A stretch of DNA of 64,000 nucleotides from Rhizobium mongolense subsp. loessense (GTDB taxonomy: Bacteria > Pseudomonadota > Alphaproteobacteria > Rhizobiales > Rhizobiaceae). The notes under the pieces were generated by a model. It was not told where the DNA came from. It ran no database searches and saw only the letters and a program-made list of their open reading frames with translations. This document shows, one piece after another, positions 63,501-64,000 of this stretch. The translations under genes and the position numbers were made by a program. The stretch lies in NCBI RefSeq assembly GCF_900099775.1, contig NZ_FMTM01000005.1, forward strand, positions 372,001-436,000, in the 5' to 3' direction. How positions within the stretch are numbered: the first letter of the stretch is position 1; each line of letters starts with the position of its first letter.

Positions 63501-64000
63501 AGTGCGTTCCGCGCCGAGCTTTTCTCGCGCCTCTTCGACGGTCCGCGCCGATATCGCAAAGCGATGGCTGAACTCGCATCTGCCGTTCTGCAGCGTTGCG
63601 GCGACGTCGGCGAGCGAAATCTCCGGACGCTCGGTCAAGTGAGCGCTGAGATTGGCGCGCATAGCCGACAAGGCTGCCGGATTGCGTGCCGACAGCGGCA
63701 GGATGTACGGCTTGGTGACGTCCGAGCATGTCTCGCGGGCTTCGCCAATCGCTTCTTCGAGAATGACGTGGACATTCGTGCCGCCGACGCCGAAGGCGCT
63801 AACGCCTGCGCGGCGCGGATGTCCCTGTGCCGGCCAGTCCATCATTTCGGTGGGGATATAAAAGGGGCTCTCCTCGATATTAAGCCGAGGGTTGGGGCGG
63901 CTGTAGTTGGGCATCGGCGGAATCTTCCCGCGATGAAGCATCAGCGCTGTCTTGATGAGACCAGATACGCCTGCAGCACAGTCCATATGCCCGACATTGC
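57519..64000 (-). CDS. Hybrid PKS-NRPS megasynthase, 5' end outside the window
   Basis: At least 2155 residues are visible (residue 1 taken as the Met at 63986). The frame stays open past 64000, giving NVGHMDCAAG, the end of a ketosynthase active-site loop. Order: KS C-terminus (1-80); AT (170-470) with active Ser in GHSVGEF and HAFH, which favours malonyl-CoA; ACP (570-650, Ser in LGFDSL); Ala/Pro/Gln linker; condensation domain (765-1190, HHIICDG); adenylation domain (1215-1710, TSGSTGAPKG, YGPTETT, YRTGDV, NGKLD); PCP (LGADSL); second PCP (VGGNSV); thioesterase-like domain (1900-2155) with GLCVNG, so Cys1964 where Ser is usual. Predicted product: a malonyl-extended acyl chain joined to one amino acid. 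Confidence 0.93.
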   Translation of the reverse strand, partial: NVGHMDCAAGVSGLIKTALMLHRGKIPPMPNYSRPNPRLNIEESPFYIPTEMMDWPAQGHPRRAGVSAFGVGGTNVHVILEEAIGEARETCSDVTKPYILPLSARNPAALSAMRANLSAHLTERPEISLADVAATLQNGRCEFSHRFAISARTVEEAREKLGAERTVDSIASDAPPVAFMFPGQGAQYVGMGAGLYESEPEFARWIDRGAELLKPMLGLDLRIFICHSGPVPESMADEQRNTRIAQPCLYLVEYALARLWMSRGLRPYAMIGHSVGEFVAATLANVISFEDGLRLVSSRGRLMQSQPQGAMVSVRADAQTVSAYLKGDVEIAAVNAPKLAVISGPFAEIDEVCSALEAGGIAFSRLHTSHAFHSPMMNEAAAALYEETAKVTYGTATVPYISCVTGDWQTAQQGTSPDYWARHCRDAVHFAAGLAKLCDGRKPILLEVGPGRTLSVFASQTVARDNMNTVIQSLPEHDRAPEAADVFAGAQGRLWMAGCVLEWPELPNGATAHLDLPVYPFQRQRHWIDAPPSARRNAGSYAMSRSELQIVVEPSAAIQMPATVSVAPPNAPSSADRIPALECELLATLTEMSGNALSGADVAATFIELGFDSLFIGQFAQRIEKDYRVKISFRDLLSTIPSIANLAKHLDEKMPEKAPAASPPPAAHLLAPVAVSAAPEMPLAPSPSPSESMGEVQAMIQSQIQLLQSLFAQQLQLLQSSATSTPMAVAESAAAVNLAQAALAIAPAPAAAPSEAVDASVTPAERLQSVPLTEAQTEIWLAAQTGDEASCSFNLSISLTLDGEFDEAAFSKALSLVTDRHDALRIRFSRAGDYFRFADDFALKAPLVDFAGRPDGEAQLREMLDEDARTPFDLVDGPLARAFIARLAVDKHVFVFSGHHIICDGWSISVLLDELAAAYAAFRNGETPQFEPALSFATYATKLAPSPEKSEKDEQFWLDQFKEIPELPELPLDRTRPEHRNFASGTCTGYIDGDVYKALKKAGAQSGATLFSTLLAMLQVVVSRLSRQEDIVIAVPAAGQNLIGEAILFGHCVNLLPIRQTVASQTSFCDHLRATQRLVLQAVEHQSCTYGTLVRKLGVKRDSRRLPLTEIQFNLDHTAADQPFGNLTANMANNVKGFSNFDMFFCAFEEENAVRIDVEYNAEVFDRSTIERWIQHFATLAEALSKNIDVEISRLPLLSEDERGWLIDGLNDTAANYPRDEHVVSLFARKASKQPDAIAAEHGGRSITYGRLEARSNQFARYIQEAIPEPGQRIALLVDRSLDMVVALLAIMKAGHTYVPMDLSHPEERLCQTLDVARVGGLICDSDAMASLAPANIPVIRIDEEAKAIGRMTSTALDALPPDSAAPAYVIFTSGSTGAPKGVEVSHRALTNFLLSMAKEPGFTDRDTILAVTTISFDIAGLELYLPLITGGKMVIADRQQVQDGFAIVDLVEKSGATVLQATPTLWQMLVEAGLEDKRHLKMLCGGEPMPKELAKSLLKIGGELWNMYGPTETTIWSSVARITDAEAPITIGHPIANTQLYIVDRNDDIAPIGVTGELCIGGEGLANGYFDRLDLTEKAFVPISFGSNRPTRLYRTGDVGRRLADGSLQLLGRRDQQIKLRGFRIELGDIEAVVSKAPGVRQCAVVAAEKKADGKLLVGYIVLEAGAEPSAAELSDFVTAKLPRYMVPTYWVTVSELPQTGNGKLDRKTLQQRGIPAHVTEAKKTKPRTPMEVQLAAIWQDILGSQDIGVDDNLYALGADSLTIFRMAARMLDANLPLEAKHLLRYPSIAQLAMFAEQQIRRREKLSKRLSSMWCSVLNVDQLQPDDDFFAVGGNSVLAAKLQEEVEAAYKIVLNPEMISKFRTFQDFTAKIAKTLEGVDTDSSLWELVTCKTGSSDAVVYTFNHPFLYYALATEIDDSISVHNLNMFSADLTSAPADMSVEEIARQAIEAMKIPVGTRRLALVGLCVNGILVMEISRQLRESGIDVRCTAAIDSWCPTFVSSLPKSRLMWWQTERRAKRVLHFTSKLVKGDITALDYFRHFNISWKLMQLLHVKSAEPLESDRANAMVTAFMNSAAAHHNDPAIRDSSIVLVRSQAHNSRARKLRFGWRNAVAEDTPVLDLEGWHEDSLIDSGKALANLISARLEVSSDASSGGIAH

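Overview
The window reads as a chromosomal segment of a Rhizobium-type alphaproteobacterium (Rhizobiales). Grounds: GC-rich coding with dense operons, a PhyR-NepR-EcfG general stress response (GSR) locus directly beside an hmuPSTUV haem uptake operon, an iron-box (IRO) type site, the ureC-E-F-G order, and ExoF/ExoP/ExoY-type polysaccharide genes. I see no rRNA, tRNA, CRISPR array or insertion sequence. Two small intergenic palindromic elements of the kind scattered through rhizobial genomes are present. All assignments come from reading the sequence; no database search was possible.

Layout. 1-3168: the last codons of ureC, an intervening diguanylate cyclase gene, then ureE-ureF-ureG. 3207-5273: a broken gene remnant, a DJ-1/PfpI-family gene and a divergent LysR regulator. 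5617-10121: a two-gene RND efflux system. 10533-19001 and 25472-28159: a reductive pyrimidine degradation system, made of an NMT1-type ABC transporter, a cupin, a dihydropyrimidinase, a coupled 93-residue protein, an N-carbamoyl amidohydrolase, a RutR-like TetR regulator and PreA/PreT. Similar candidate operators sit before the amidohydrolase/regulator pair and before preT. Between these blocks lie a phytochrome photosensory module without an output domain, a LysR/oxidoreductase pair, a CorA transporter and a rhodanese/FtrA pair.

28380-33240: the GSR locus, with an HWE kinase, PhyR, NepR and the sigma factor EcfG. Four exact GGAAC-N16-CGTT promoters and one near match are visible. They precede the kinase, phyR, nepR-ecfG, a DUF883/holin-like membrane operon, and a gene-free stretch (28411-28533) that folds into three hairpins ending in an intrinsic terminator. 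That stretch is a strong candidate for an undescribed stress-induced small RNA.

33247-41344: haem uptake (hmuV, U, T, S, P), a secreted protein, TonB, and a second operon that includes an IsdG/HmuQ-type haem monooxygenase. 41494-44578: DUF423 protein, truncated haemoglobin, a TetR regulator with an SMR efflux protein, and a Gfo/Idh/MocA oxidoreductase.

44633-64000: a surface-polysaccharide block (two GT4 glycosyltransferases, a polysaccharide export protein, a Wzz/tyrosine-kinase/GT2 triple fusion, an ExoY-type sugar transferase and a flippase). It runs directly into a PKS-NRPS hybrid that continues past the window end, an Sfp-type phosphopantetheinyl transferase and a protein with a GIPC-transferase-like domain. 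The PKS-NRPS ends in tandem carrier domains and a thioesterase-like domain whose nucleophile position is Cys. The mix suggests a lipopeptide-like or acylated product made or exported together with a polysaccharide; that link is inference.
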